Shown piece after piece: positions 24,924-34,284 of a stretch of 64,000 nt of DNA (its first letter is position 1; each line of letters begins with the position of its first letter). The notes beneath the pieces were generated by a model that saw only the letters and a list, made by a program, of their open reading frames with translations, made no database searches and was not told the DNA's origin. The position numbers and the translations under genes are program-made. The DNA comes from Marinobacter changyiensis. Lineage in GTDB: Bacteria > Pseudomonadota > Gammaproteobacteria > Pseudomonadales > Oleiphilaceae. The stretch covers positions 1 to 64,000 of the forward strand of contig NZ_VZZZ01000006.1 in assembly GCF_009193265.1 (NCBI RefSeq). Direction: 5' to 3'.

Positions 24924-25646
24924 TTAGCCAAGATAACTTTCAACCAACGCCTTGTCCCGGCGCAACTCAGAGGCAGTACCGGAAAGCGCGATTTCACCGT
25001 TCCGCAGAACGTGAGCATTGTCGGCAACGGACAGCGCGGCCATGGCCACCTGCTCGACTAAAAGAACCGCGAGCCCCTCGTCAGCAAGTTGACGCAACGC
25101 GTTGAGAATAGTCTTGACGATTTGCGGCGCGAGACCGAGCGAGGGCTCGTCAAGCATAAGGAGTTTGGGTCGCATCATCAGGGCCCGAGAGACAGCAAGC
25201 ATCTGCTGCTCGCCGCCGGAAAGGGAACCAGCAGCTAGATCTTTTCGCTCCCGCAGTACCGGAAAGCGGGAGTACTCCCGTTCCAGGTTCTCGACGAGGG
25301 TCTCGGAATCAACGATCTCCGAGCGTTCGGCTCCGATGATCAAGTTGTCGAGCACGCTTAGTGTTGGGACAATCTGTCGGCCCTGCGGAACGTGGATAAG
25401 TCCGCGACGAGCCAAGCGATGCGCTTCAACTGCAGTAGTGGGTGCACCATCAAACTGAACCAGGCCTACGCTCGGCTTCAGGAGGTTGGAAATCACCCGT
25501 AGAAGAGTCGTCTTGCCAGCGCCATTGGCGCCAATGACGGTTACCAACTCACCAGATGAAACCGACAGTGAGACGCCATGTAGAATATTGATCACACCGA
25601 TGGAGGCGTCAATCGCGTCCACCTGTAGAAGCGGTGTTGAACTCAT
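24924..25646 (-). CDS. LivF-type ABC transporter ATPase
   Basis: A 240-residue ATPase with Walker A GANGAGKTTL, signature SLSGGEQQMLAVSRAL and Walker B LLMLDEPSLGLAP. The last two are typical of LivF of the branched-chain amino-acid (HAAT) importer family. It drives import together with the fused LivM-LivG and LivH. Its start overlaps the LivMG stop by four bases. Given the neighbouring CoA ligase, thiolase and hydratase, the substrate is more likely a carboxylic or aromatic acid than leucine; that is inference. Confidence 0.88.
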   Translation of the reverse strand: MSSTPLLQVDAIDASIGVINILHGVSLSVSSGELVTVIGANGAGKTTLLRVISNLLKPSVGLVQFDGAPTTAVEAHRLARRGLIHVPQGRQIVPTLSVLDNLIIGAERSEIVDSETLVENLEREYSRFPVLRERKDLAAGSLSGGEQQMLAVSRALMMRPKLLMLDEPSLGLAPQIVKTILNALRQLADEGLAVLLVEQVAMAALSVADNAHVLRNGEIALSGTASELRRDKALVESYLG

Positions 25647-27409
25647 GTCGTCTCCTCTTCCACTCCTAGGTAAGCTTCGATTACTTTTGGGTTAGCTCTA
25701 ACTTCGGCCGGATCGCCATCGGCGATCACCAGGCCATAGTCGAGCACAGTAATGTGATCCGATATACGCATAACGAAGTCCATATTGTGCTCCACCAAAA
25801 GCACGGTTATCCCTAACTCGCGCAGCTTCAGAATCGCCTCCCCGATCTCCTTCACCTCATGGGTATTGATCCCGGCAACCGGCTCGTCGAGCAACATCAC
25901 CTTTGGTTGTTGGGCGACGGCGCGGGCCAACTCCACCAGCTTGCGGTGACCGTAGGACAAATCAGCGGGATAGTGACCGGCAAGTTCTTCGATGCCCAAG
26001 AACTGTAAAATCGACATCGCTTGCCCGCGTGCAATGCGCTCGTGGTTCGTATCGACCAGCCAGCGCCAGAAGCCGCCGGCGCGGGGGACATTACGTTCCA
26101 TTCCAAGAAGCACATTGTCGAGCACCGGAAGACTTCCGATTAACTGAAGATTTTGGAATGTCCGTGCAAGGCCAAGTCGCGCCCGTTTGTGCGCCGGGAG
26201 CTTAGTGAGATACGTCTCACCAAGACGAATCCGCCCGCTGTCGGCGCCGTAAAGCCCTGCAATCACGTTAATCACTGTTGACTTGCCCGCGCCGTTCGGT
26301 CCGATCAGGGCGTGGATCGTGCCGGGTGCGACAGACAGGTTGACGTTCTGAGCGGCAAGGATGCCGGAATAAGACTTGGATATAGCCTCTATTGACAGGC
26401 CGACGGATTCGCGGCGTCGATTTTGGGAAAACACCTCTTCCAGGGGCGCAGCCGCGGGGGAACTTGGAACTGCCATGAGCGCGCGACTCAGAATCGACGG
26501 CATAAGCTTGCGGACGAGGCCTATCGCGCCCTCAGGGAAACCCAAGAGGACGAACAGGAGGATACCACCGTAGATCATCAGACTAACATCATGTAACGAG
26601 GCCGTTCCTTCATCGATCGCCAACAAGATGAGCGTGCCAAGCACAGGACCGTAGCTTCGCCCCAGACCACCGATCACGACTGCCACCAGCAGGGCGATCG
26701 ACAGCTGGATGGAAAAGGCGTCGCTGCTGATAAAGCCGTTCTGATGGGCGAAAAATGTTCCCGCCAAGCCCGTCAGAACGGCACTGAGAACAAACACCCC
26801 AGTACGCCAGATTGGCACATTCAAGCCGACCGTCTGAGCGAAACTCTCACTATCCTTAATGGCTAGCAGACTACGACCCCACCGAGAAGAAAAAACGTAA
26901 TCGCTCCCAATTTGGACGAACAACCATGTGAAACCAGCCACCCAGAAGAAATAGATCGGACCCATACGGAAATTACCGAAGTCGAGAGTCGGCACGCCCA
27001 TGAGCCCCATCGTGCCACCGGTCAGGTCCACCCAACGCTGGCTCAGGATCTCGACGATAAAGCCGAAGGCAAGCGTTGCCATGGCAAGGTAGAGCCCACG
27101 CGTTCTCAAGGCCACTAACCCTACGAGCGTGCCAGCTATTCCTGACACTATCAGTGCGAACGGGATCGCTGCATAGAGCGGCCAGCCGTAGTTGGTAGCG
27201 AGAATGGCGCTGGCATAAGCGCCCACCGCATAAAAGCCCGCCTGTCCGAGCGACATTTGTCCCGACAGGCCAAGCAGAATATTCAGCCCAATAACCGCGA
27301 TCGAAGTAAAAGCAACGGTTTGAGCCAGATAGATGTAAAAGGTGTTCTCAACAACCAATGGAAAAACGCCGATCGCGATTGCCATCAATATGTAAACGTA
27401 ACGCTTCAT
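25643..27409 (-). CDS. Fused LivM permease - LivG ATPase
   Basis: A 588-residue fusion. Residues 1-320 are a multi-helix LivM permease (GLNILLGLSGQMSLGQAGFY motif, about ten membrane segments). A linker of about 25 residues leads to a LivG ATPase from about 345 (Walker A IGPNGAGKSTVINVIAG, signature DLSYGHRKLVELARAV, Walker B VMLLDEPVAGIN, switch His in LLVEHNMDF). Fusions of M and G occur in this importer family but are not the rule. It is tightly linked with LivF (overlap) and LivH (11-base gap). Confidence 0.9.
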   Translation of the reverse strand: MKRYVYILMAIAIGVFPLVVENTFYIYLAQTVAFTSIAVIGLNILLGLSGQMSLGQAGFYAVGAYASAILATNYGWPLYAAIPFALIVSGIAGTLVGLVALRTRGLYLAMATLAFGFIVEILSQRWVDLTGGTMGLMGVPTLDFGNFRMGPIYFFWVAGFTWLFVQIGSDYVFSSRWGRSLLAIKDSESFAQTVGLNVPIWRTGVFVLSAVLTGLAGTFFAHQNGFISSDAFSIQLSIALLVAVVIGGLGRSYGPVLGTLILLAIDEGTASLHDVSLMIYGGILLFVLLGFPEGAIGLVRKLMPSILSRALMAVPSSPAAAPLEEVFSQNRRRESVGLSIEAISKSYSGILAAQNVNLSVAPGTIHALIGPNGAGKSTVINVIAGLYGADSGRIRLGETYLTKLPAHKRARLGLARTFQNLQLIGSLPVLDNVLLGMERNVPRAGGFWRWLVDTNHERIARGQAMSILQFLGIEELAGHYPADLSYGHRKLVELARAVAQQPKVMLLDEPVAGINTHEVKEIGEAILKLRELGITVLLVEHNMDFVMRISDHITVLDYGLVIADGDPAEVRANPKVIEAYLGVEEETT

Positions 27410-27420
27410 CCGAATCTCCC

Positions 27421-28317
27421 TTAGCGGACGTCGGCCTGTGCCTCGCTGAACAACCCGCTGGGCCGAAAAACGAGGAAGACGAGGACGAAGATTAGCGGAT
27501 AAAGGTCACCAAAGGCGGAGTCGTAATAGTTGGAAAAGGCCTCTGCCACACCGAACAATACGCCTCCAATCAAGATACCGAGCGGATTCGAAAAGCCGCC
27601 AATCGCCGCAACCGCAAGCGCCTTGATCGTGAACATCAGTCCGATGTGGGGGTGAATAGTGATCAAAGGGCCAACCAGTATTCCCGAGATGCCGGCGAGC
27701 AGCGACGCCAATACAAAGACGAGGACCACCGTGCGCCGAACGTTGATACCCAGGAGCATCGCTGCCTCTGGATTGAAGGCGACGGTATAAACGGCGCGAC
27801 CCCAACGGGTGCGAAATAACATATAGTAAAAGAAAGCAACCACCACCGCGGCGAAACCGATGACGAGAATTTCCTCGACAAACATGTTGATCCCAGCGAT
27901 CTCGATGACGTTATCCCGTCCTTCTGAGAAAAGTGGCGGCGAGTAATGAGACGACTTCCCCCAGACCAACTCAGCAATGTTTTGCAGGATGAGTGCAACA
28001 CCTGCCGTCGTCAAAATCCAAGAGTAGGTGCTCCCCCCACTTATGCCAAACCGATCCAGCGGGCGAATGACCAACCGCTCGAGACCCCACCCTAGCAGGC
28101 CCAAAGCAATAAGCACCAACAGAGCTGCGAGCAGCACTGGAATCCCCGCGATGATGAGCGACATGGAGAGAAAAGCCCCGACCATAAGGAAATCCCCCTG
28201 GCCGAAGTTCAGCTTGTGCGTGGCAAGATGCGCAATGAAAAGGCCCTTGGCCGTGAGTGTATAGATTGCCCCCATAGCCAACCCGCTAACCAAAATCTGA
28301 AGATATGTATCTAGCAT
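27421..28317 (-). CDS. LivH-type ABC transporter permease
   Basis: An inner-membrane permease of 298 residues from ATG 28317 (MLDTYLQILVSGLAMGAIYT). A longer frame to 28368 only adds a poor, non-conserved leader. Typical LivH features are GAIYTLTAKGLFIAH, the NFGQGDFLMVGAF motif near the start and VAAIGGFSNPLGILIGGVLF near the end. It pairs with the LivM half of the next gene to form the translocation channel. Confidence 0.87.
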   Translation of the reverse strand: MLDTYLQILVSGLAMGAIYTLTAKGLFIAHLATHKLNFGQGDFLMVGAFLSMSLIIAGIPVLLAALLVLIALGLLGWGLERLVIRPLDRFGISGGSTYSWILTTAGVALILQNIAELVWGKSSHYSPPLFSEGRDNVIEIAGINMFVEEILVIGFAAVVVAFFYYMLFRTRWGRAVYTVAFNPEAAMLLGINVRRTVVLVFVLASLLAGISGILVGPLITIHPHIGLMFTIKALAVAAIGGFSNPLGILIGGVLFGVAEAFSNYYDSAFGDLYPLIFVLVFLVFRPSGLFSEAQADVR

Positions 28318-28411
28318 CTGCGCCCACGCTAATCGATTCATTGACAGGGAAGTCGATAGGGCCCCCATCGGGCGAACCCGATGCAGGGCCGATCAGCCGA
28401 AACTTGCAAGC

Positions 28412-29542
28412 TTATTCGAGTCGGACGACCCGACCGTCTCGCCACACGCCGAGGAAGACGTGTTCAGCATCAAGGCACTCGTGGTCGTCGGCCGAGAAGG
28501 GTTCGGCTGGAGTCGACGAGACCGCCTCGACGTCCTGAATCGACTCGATAGCGTCACGGATCGCTTCCGGATCATCTGAGCCGGCATTTTCAATCGCCTG
28601 AAACATGATGCGACCGCTGTCATAGCCGAGGGCGGCCAGCACAGGCCAGCGATAGGCATCGCCGAATTCTGCTCGCATCCGTTCGTCAAACGCAGCGGCC
28701 TCGGGATCGCTCAAGTCTAGCGCCTGCCCCATCACCGTACCCTCGATCGCGTCCTGGCCAACAATGTCGATGACTTTTTGAGACGACAGGCCCCAGTTGC
28801 CCGCGAAGGTTGGTTTGTAATCGATGCGGGGCAAAGCGCGATACGGAAGTTCAAAGGACTCGTGGAAGTTCAACACCAGGCCCGCACCTGCGTCACGTAG
28901 GCGGATCATCTGTGGTGTCAGGTCGTTAATGCCGGGAGCTGCCGCCTGAATCTCAACCAATTCCTCGCCACGCTCTTTCATACCTTTCTGGATCTCGTCA
29001 GCGGCGAAGCTGCCGTAGCCAGTAGTCGAATGGAGCAGGCCGATCTTGTCAAAGTTCTCTATACCCCAATCGAGCATCTTGTCGATCTGGAACTTCTCAA
29101 CCATTGAGCAACGAAAGATGTAGCTCGGGTCTTCGTCGATAAACTCGGCTGTGATACCCGTCGCGATTGAGGGACCAGCGATGAGCGGAATGCCAGCCCG
29201 CTGTAGGATCGGGGCAAATGCCATGACGTTGCCGCTACTGACCGTTCCCATCACAGCCGAGACATTATCGGACTGGATAAGGCGTTGCGCATAGCTCACA
29301 GCTCGCTGCGGATTGGCTTCGTCGTCATAGACGATCAACTCAACATCCACAGCACCACCTGCTGCTTTGTATTCCTTGAGAGCCATCCGGATTCCCTGCA
29401 GGTAACTTTCGCCGAAATCCACAATCGCCGGGGGGCCGCTAAGGCCTTGGATGACGCCTACTTTGACGTCCATTGCCAGCACCTGAGCTGAACCCAGGAC
29501 TGTGGCAACGCCGATAGCAATTGATTTCACTATTGACTTCAT
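28412..29542 (-). CDS. Periplasmic ligand-binding protein of the Liv-type importer
   Basis: A 376-residue protein from ATG 29542, which follows GGGAGAAAAAT and opens with a clean signal peptide (MKSIVKSIAIGVATVLGSAQ then VLA). A longer frame to 29632 adds a hydrophilic leader with no support. DVKVGVIQGLSGPPAIVDFG and YDDEANPQRAVSYAQRLIQS are the usual start of class I periplasmic-binding folds of the LivK/HAAT type. It captures the transported acid and delivers it to LivH-LivM. Confidence 0.88.
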   Translation of the reverse strand: MKSIVKSIAIGVATVLGSAQVLAMDVKVGVIQGLSGPPAIVDFGESYLQGIRMALKEYKAAGGAVDVELIVYDDEANPQRAVSYAQRLIQSDNVSAVMGTVSSGNVMAFAPILQRAGIPLIAGPSIATGITAEFIDEDPSYIFRCSMVEKFQIDKMLDWGIENFDKIGLLHSTTGYGSFAADEIQKGMKERGEELVEIQAAAPGINDLTPQMIRLRDAGAGLVLNFHESFELPYRALPRIDYKPTFAGNWGLSSQKVIDIVGQDAIEGTVMGQALDLSDPEAAAFDERMRAEFGDAYRWPVLAALGYDSGRIMFQAIENAGSDDPEAIRDAIESIQDVEAVSSTPAEPFSADDHECLDAEHVFLGVWRDGRVVRLE

Positions 29543-29628
29543 ATTTTTCTCCCTTTTTTGTTGTTTGTCTCTTGGACGCTTCTGCTCCACGAGCTTTTTT
29601 AGGATTACAAGCACAAAATCAGTGGAAT

Positions 29629-30426
29629 TCATTTACCTTGGAAGTTCGCATCCCGCTTTTCACGGAACGAGGCCGTGCCCTCAGCTATGTCCTCGGTTCC
29701 ACCGAGATCATAGAAAGAGCGCGATTCCATTCGAAGAGCCTCTTCCATCGGCAGGCCAACAGATCGCTTCATTACTTCCTTTGCAAACCGCTGCGGCAAG
29801 GGGGCCCGTTTAGCCAGCATTTGCGCGTACTGGCGGGCCTCCTGCAGCAATTGATCCAGCGGATAGATCCTATTTACGAGCCCGATGCGCATCGCGTGCT
29901 CCGCATTGATGCGCTCACCCGACAGGATTATCTCCATTGCATTGCCGTGTCCGACGATTTGCGGCAACCGGATCAAGCCACCATCGCAGGCATGAAAACC
30001 CCACTTGACGTCCTGCAGAGCGAATTCGGCGTTCGGAGAACAAAAGCGGATGTCAGCAGCTAAGGCCAGCTCGAGGCCGCCTGAGATCGCAAAGCCGTTT
30101 ATGGCCGCCACGATCGGCTTGTAGATTTCCATGCCCCTAGTGATGCCGCCAATTCCGAGCCCATTAGTATAGCGGGAGCGAAATTCGGGGGCGGGTCGAT
30201 TAGCGAAATCCATGGTGTAGGTTTTGAGATCGGCGCCGGCGCAGAATGACTTGCCACCCGCCCCGGTCACAACCGCGACCTGCAAGCCGTCATCAGCATT
30301 GAACTCGCGCCAAGCCTCGACCAGCTCATCGTTCGCTGCAAAGTCGAGGGAGTTCATCTTGTCCGCACGGTTAATCGTGATGATCGCAACGCGGTTGTCA
30401 CGCTCGAAAAGAATGTCTTCGCTCAT
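29629..30426 (-). CDS. Enoyl-CoA hydratase/isomerase (crotonase family)
   Basis: A 265-residue protein with crotonase landmarks: ITINRADKMNSLDFAANDEL, the oxyanion-hole segment GKSFCAGADLKTYTMD (about 62-78) and AAINGFAISGGLELALAADI (about 108-127) followed by an E-rich catalytic region. It would hydrate an enoyl-CoA intermediate in beta-oxidation-like breakdown. It overlaps the upstream zinc-ribbon gene by four bases. Confidence 0.88.
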   Translation of the reverse strand: MSEDILFERDNRVAIITINRADKMNSLDFAANDELVEAWREFNADDGLQVAVVTGAGGKSFCAGADLKTYTMDFANRPAPEFRSRYTNGLGIGGITRGMEIYKPIVAAINGFAISGGLELALAADIRFCSPNAEFALQDVKWGFHACDGGLIRLPQIVGHGNAMEIILSGERINAEHAMRIGLVNRIYPLDQLLQEARQYAQMLAKRAPLPQRFAKEVMKRSVGLPMEEALRMESRSFYDLGGTEDIAEGTASFREKRDANFQGK

Positions 30427-30770
30427 GCATCAATCTCCTGAAAAACCGGAACGTCGTTTCTGGTGCCGACGCATAGAACACGAGCACCAGGCGCGATTCC
30501 GGGCGATGGCGCCGTCAGTCGCGCCGTCACCCGCAGTTTCGCATCCAAATCAACCACGGCGATGTGATATGGACCTTCTTCGCGGAAAGCAGTTGGAGGG
30601 CGTCGGATGGTGGTCCAAGAAAGCAATGTTCCAGCCCCCGGAACGGCAATCTCAGCCAGTTCCGCAGAATGGCACTTTGGGCATAAACTGCGCGGGCCCG
30701 GGTCGAGCGTCCCGCAATTCTCGCAGTGCAGCACGTTGATCTGGCAGTCTTCTATCTCCCGCTTAGGCAT
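30423..30770 (-). CDS. Zn-ribbon/OB-fold (DUF35) acyl-CoA-associated protein
   Basis: A 115-residue protein from ATG 30770. A rubredoxin-like zinc ribbon (CENCGTLDPGPRSLCPKCHS, about residues 15-35) is followed by an OB-fold (GTLLSWTTIRRPP...YHIAVVDLD). DUF35 proteins are obligate partners of SCP-x-type thiolases and form complexes that handle acyl-CoA; the thiolase gene lies directly upstream and overlaps by eight bases. The longer frame to 30815 would only extend into the thiolase gene. Confidence 0.85.
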   Translation of the reverse strand: MPKREIEDCQINVLHCENCGTLDPGPRSLCPKCHSAELAEIAVPGAGTLLSWTTIRRPPTAFREEGPYHIAVVDLDAKLRVTARLTAPSPGIAPGARVLCVGTRNDVPVFQEIDA

Positions 30771-31929
30771 CGTACCTCCCCAAGATGTTGACGGTGCATG
30801 CAACGCCAGTTCCACCCAGGTTATGTGTCAGACCAAAAGCTGCGTCTTTCACCAGATTTTGATGGTCGCCGCGCAGTTGTAGGACCGTCTCATAGATCTG
30901 CCCGACCCCAGTCGCCCCGACGGGATGGCCTTTGGCAAGCAGGCCACCGCTCGGGTTGATCGGTAGATCGCCCCCAACGGCGGTCCTGCCTTCTTTGGCC
31001 CAATGCGCCCCATGGCCGCGAGGCATGAACCCCAGATCCTCACTGTCGAGGATCTCCGCGATCGAAAAGCAGTCGTGCAGTTCAACTACATCGATGTCCG
31101 AACGGTCGATTCCAGCCTCCTTGAAGGCAAGATGTGCAGCCGCCACGGTTGCGTCGAAGCTACAAAGGTCGCTGTGCCCGGCAATACGGGCTGCACCACG
31201 CGTCTGCGCCGAGGCAAGCACGCGCACGGGCACCGCGCCGCCCGTTTCAATTAGTTCATCTGCGGCAAGCACCAGAGCTGCAGCACCATCAGACGTTGGA
31301 CAGCAGTCGAACAGGCGCATCGGATCGCAGATGAATGGTGATTGTTCTATCTCATCATCGGTTAGATAGCGCCCCATCTGAGCAAGCGGGTTGAGCAAAC
31401 CGTTAGCTTTGTTCTTGCGAACGACAGCTGATACTTGGGCGCGCGTCAGCCCATATCTCTGCTCATAAAGCCGCCATGCCATACCGAAAAGCCCAGGGAA
31501 AGTCAGTCCTGAGACGCCGTCACTGAGATTGTCCATTGCACAGTTCAGCGCTGCCGTAATCATTTCAGTAGACGCTTGTGTCATTTTCTCTGCACCCACG
31601 ACTAAGGCGGCATCGCACTGCCGGCTTTCCACGGCAAGCTTCGCGTGTCGGAAAGCGATACCGCCCGATGCGCATGCGCCCTCTACCTTGGTGCAGGGGA
31701 TATTCGCGAGACCAAGATGGTCCGCAACGATTCCTGCCAAGACCTCCTGCCCCGTAAGTGGTCCGCTGATGAAGTTTCCGAAGTAGAGCGCGCCAATGCG
31801 CTCACGTTCGATGCCGCTTTCGCGGATGGCAGCTTCGGCTGCCTCGACGGCAAGTTGTACGATTCCTTTGCCCGGTTGTGGGCCGAACCGGGTAGAGCCG
31901 ATTCCTACGATGCTAACCCGCTGGGTCAT
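30763..31929 (-). CDS. SCP-x-type thiolase / acetyl-CoA acyltransferase
   Basis: A 388-residue thiolase-fold enzyme. Active-site Cys is in KVEGACASGGIAFRHAKLAV (about Cys85). DVVELHDCFSIAEI and NPSGGLLAKGHPVGATGVGQ, near the C-terminus, bear the conserved His residues, and the last motif is diagnostic of the lipid-transfer/SCP-x thiolase group. It would release acetyl- or propionyl-CoA from a beta-ketoacyl-CoA or carry out a retro-aldol/Claisen step with the DUF35 partner. Overlaps both neighbours, so part of one operon. Confidence 0.87.
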   Translation of the reverse strand: MTQRVSIVGIGSTRFGPQPGKGIVQLAVEAAEAAIRESGIERERIGALYFGNFISGPLTGQEVLAGIVADHLGLANIPCTKVEGACASGGIAFRHAKLAVESRQCDAALVVGAEKMTQASTEMITAALNCAMDNLSDGVSGLTFPGLFGMAWRLYEQRYGLTRAQVSAVVRKNKANGLLNPLAQMGRYLTDDEIEQSPFICDPMRLFDCCPTSDGAAALVLAADELIETGGAVPVRVLASAQTRGAARIAGHSDLCSFDATVAAAHLAFKEAGIDRSDIDVVELHDCFSIAEILDSEDLGFMPRGHGAHWAKEGRTAVGGDLPINPSGGLLAKGHPVGATGVGQIYETVLQLRGDHQNLVKDAAFGLTHNLGGTGVACTVNILGRYDA

Positions 31930-33476
31930 GGGGACTCCTCCTGGTGCGTTGCACCCTCCTGAAGAAGCTTTCGCAGTTCCGTCTTCAGGACTTTGCCGTA
32001 ATTATTTTTCGGAAGGCTCCCAACGAACCGGTAATCCTTAGGCCGCTTAAAACGGGCAATGTGCTCAATGCAGATCGCGTCTAGGCGTTCCGGCGTCACG
32101 CCTTCACCAGGGTTGGTTACGACGAAAGCCACCACCTCCTCGCCCCAGTCCTTGTGCGGGCGGCCTACCACAGAAGCCTCCACGACACCTGGATCCTGCA
32201 GCAACACCTCCTCGACCTCGCGCGGATAGATATTGGAGCCGCCGGAGATAATCATGTCCTTGGAGCGATCGCGTAGGGTCAGGAACCCGCTCTCGTCCAG
32301 CGTCCCTAGGTCGCCAGTATGAAGCCAGCCATCTTGCAGTGCGTTCTCAGTGGCATCGGGGTTACCCCAATAGCCGAGCATAACGCAGTCGCTACGCGTC
32401 AGGATTTCCCCAATCTCTCCATAGGGCAGGTCTCGGTTGTTCTCATCGACCACGCGTACTTCGACGCCGGTGCGTGGGAATCCAGTCGATGCGAGGAGTG
32501 CTTCGTGACGGGGGTGCGTCGTGTCGGCGTGTTGGGCCTTCGAAAGCCCGGTAATTGTCATGGGGGACTCCGCTTGACCGAACAGTTGAAAGAGCTTGGA
32601 GCCGAACACCGACTGGGCTTTTTTCAGATCTGCAAGGTACATCGGGCCGCCGCCGTAATAGAGCGTTTTCAGGTTTCTAGTGTCTAATTGTATCGTCTCT
32701 GCCGCGGTGACGAGTCGCGAAACCATCGTCGGCGCGCCGAATAGCGTGACGTTTTCATATTTCTCGAGCGCCTCGAAAATACGCGCTGGGTCGAAGCCGC
32801 CGGTCAGTATGACTTGATGGCCTCCTCGCGCGATATGAGGTAGGGCATAAAGTCCGGAGGCGTGAGATAGCGGCGCTGCGTGCAGTTTTGTGTCGCGTTC
32901 ATCCAGATAGTCGATGTCGGCGTAGTAGCAGTAAGACATGGCGAGCAGTGCTCGGTGAGTTAGTATCGCGCCCTTTGGCCTGCCGGTGGTGCCGCTGGTG
33001 TAGAAAATCCAAGCCGGATCTTCCGGCGCACACTCGACAATACCCGTCGCCGTTCCGTCCAAAAGATTGCGGTAGTCAGCTCCCCTGGTGACGATGATTT
33101 GAACGCCTTCGGGCATCGCCGGGCGCATGCCAGATTCCAAGGAAGGACTGGTCACGCAAATTCGCGCGCCGGCGTTCTCCACGATGTGACGCACTTCCAA
33201 CGGATGGAGCTTCGCGTTAGCCGGCACGGCGCAAAGCCCTGCAGCCCAAATACCGTAAAGCATTTCGAAAAACTCAGTGGAGTTTTCCATGCACAATACG
33301 ATCCGATCGCCGGGTGCAAATCCCCTCTCACGGAGACTAGCTGCGATTGCGAGTACTCGCGTCGCTAGTTCCTCATAGGTCAGAGTGATTTCATCCTCTG
33401 TCACAGCTGGTTGGCTGGGCAGGCGCTTTGCAACCGTTAGTAATGTAGTAGCAAGGTTCATTGCTTCTTTACTCAT
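31926..33476 (-). CDS. Acyl-CoA synthetase (AMP-forming), first gene of the catabolic operon
   Basis: A 516-residue ANL-superfamily ligase. AMP-binding P-loop FYTSGTTGRPKGAILTHRAL (about residues 173-192), YYGGGPM and QLFGQAESPM adenylate motifs, TGDLGTLDESGFLTLRDRSK and the C-terminal lysine motif NYGKVLKTELR are all present. It activates a carboxylic acid with ATP and CoA, the entry step for the pathway encoded downstream. It is divergent from the TetR gene across a 127-base intergenic region, which should contain the controlled promoter. Confidence 0.9.
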   Translation of the reverse strand: MSKEAMNLATTLLTVAKRLPSQPAVTEDEITLTYEELATRVLAIAASLRERGFAPGDRIVLCMENSTEFFEMLYGIWAAGLCAVPANAKLHPLEVRHIVENAGARICVTSPSLESGMRPAMPEGVQIIVTRGADYRNLLDGTATGIVECAPEDPAWIFYTSGTTGRPKGAILTHRALLAMSYCYYADIDYLDERDTKLHAAPLSHASGLYALPHIARGGHQVILTGGFDPARIFEALEKYENVTLFGAPTMVSRLVTAAETIQLDTRNLKTLYYGGGPMYLADLKKAQSVFGSKLFQLFGQAESPMTITGLSKAQHADTTHPRHEALLASTGFPRTGVEVRVVDENNRDLPYGEIGEILTRSDCVMLGYWGNPDATENALQDGWLHTGDLGTLDESGFLTLRDRSKDMIISGGSNIYPREVEEVLLQDPGVVEASVVGRPHKDWGEEVVAFVVTNPGEGVTPERLDAICIEHIARFKRPKDYRFVGSLPKNNYGKVLKTELRKLLQEGATHQEESP

Positions 33477-33603
33477 TAGTCAGTTGTTATACTTGTTAGT
33501 AACATTCCACTACTAGAACGTAGTCCAGAGATTTTCTGATGGCAAGGAAATTCTGTATAAGCATAATATTTTTAAGCCGAGAGCGACTCAGGGGACTGTA
33601 GAC

Positions 33604-34284
33604 ATGGCGAACAAGCCAAAAATAGAGCGGCACCTCACTCAAAATCAAGCAAACCGGTCCCCCTTCGACCGGGAGCAGTTGCGAGAGAGCAAGCGTGATG
33701 CCGTCCTGCACGTTGCAGCATCGGCCTTTAACCGCCGGGGCTACACTAATACATCGATGGATAACGTGGCGGAAGCATTGCAAATCACCAAACCGACTCT
33801 CTATCGGTACTTCAAAAACAAGCAGCAGATCCTTTTCGAGCTCCACATGCATGCCATGAACCACGGTGAGGAAGCATTGCGGCTAGCGCATGCGACCGGC
33901 TCCAACGGCCTGGAGAAGTTTTTGATTTACTGCCGGCGATATATGCAGGGTATTTTCGGAGAATTTGGCACCTGTCCGGTGCTGGTGGATGTCGACTCGC
34001 TGAAAAATCCCGACAAGGGGCATGTGATCGAGCGGCGCGCAAAGATCTCAAAGGCGACTGTGGAGATTATTGAGGAAGGAATCGCCGACGGCAGCATTGA
34101 CGCGTGCGACGCCCAGCTCGCTGCGCTTTACACACTCGGCGCCCTCAACTGGATGCCGCTCTGGTATCGCGAAGACGGGAGAAAAACAGCCGAACAGGTC
34201 GCTGACGAATTTGTAGGACTCTTCGAGCGTACACTGGCCAAGCCAGTAACTCGCCAGCGTTCGCTTGCGGACTCCAGCAGCTGA
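33604..34284 (+). CDS. TetR-family regulator of the catabolic operon
   Basis: A 226-residue regulator with a TetR N-terminal HTH (KRDAVLHVAASAFNRRGYTN then TSMDNVAEALQITKPTLYRY, about residues 30-72) and a helical ligand domain. Divergent placement next to the acyl-CoA ligase suggests it represses that operon and is released by an acyl-CoA or the free acid, the usual logic for TetR proteins beside CoA-ligase genes. I could not identify an unambiguous operator palindrome between 33477 and 33603. Confidence 0.87.
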   Translation: MANKPKIERHLTQNQANRSPFDREQLRESKRDAVLHVAASAFNRRGYTNTSMDNVAEALQITKPTLYRYFKNKQQILFELHMHAMNHGEEALRLAHATGSNGLEKFLIYCRRYMQGIFGEFGTCPVLVDVDSLKNPDKGHVIERRAKISKATVEIIEEGIADGSIDACDAQLAALYTLGALNWMPLWYREDGRKTAEQVADEFVGLFERTLAKPVTRQRSLADSSS

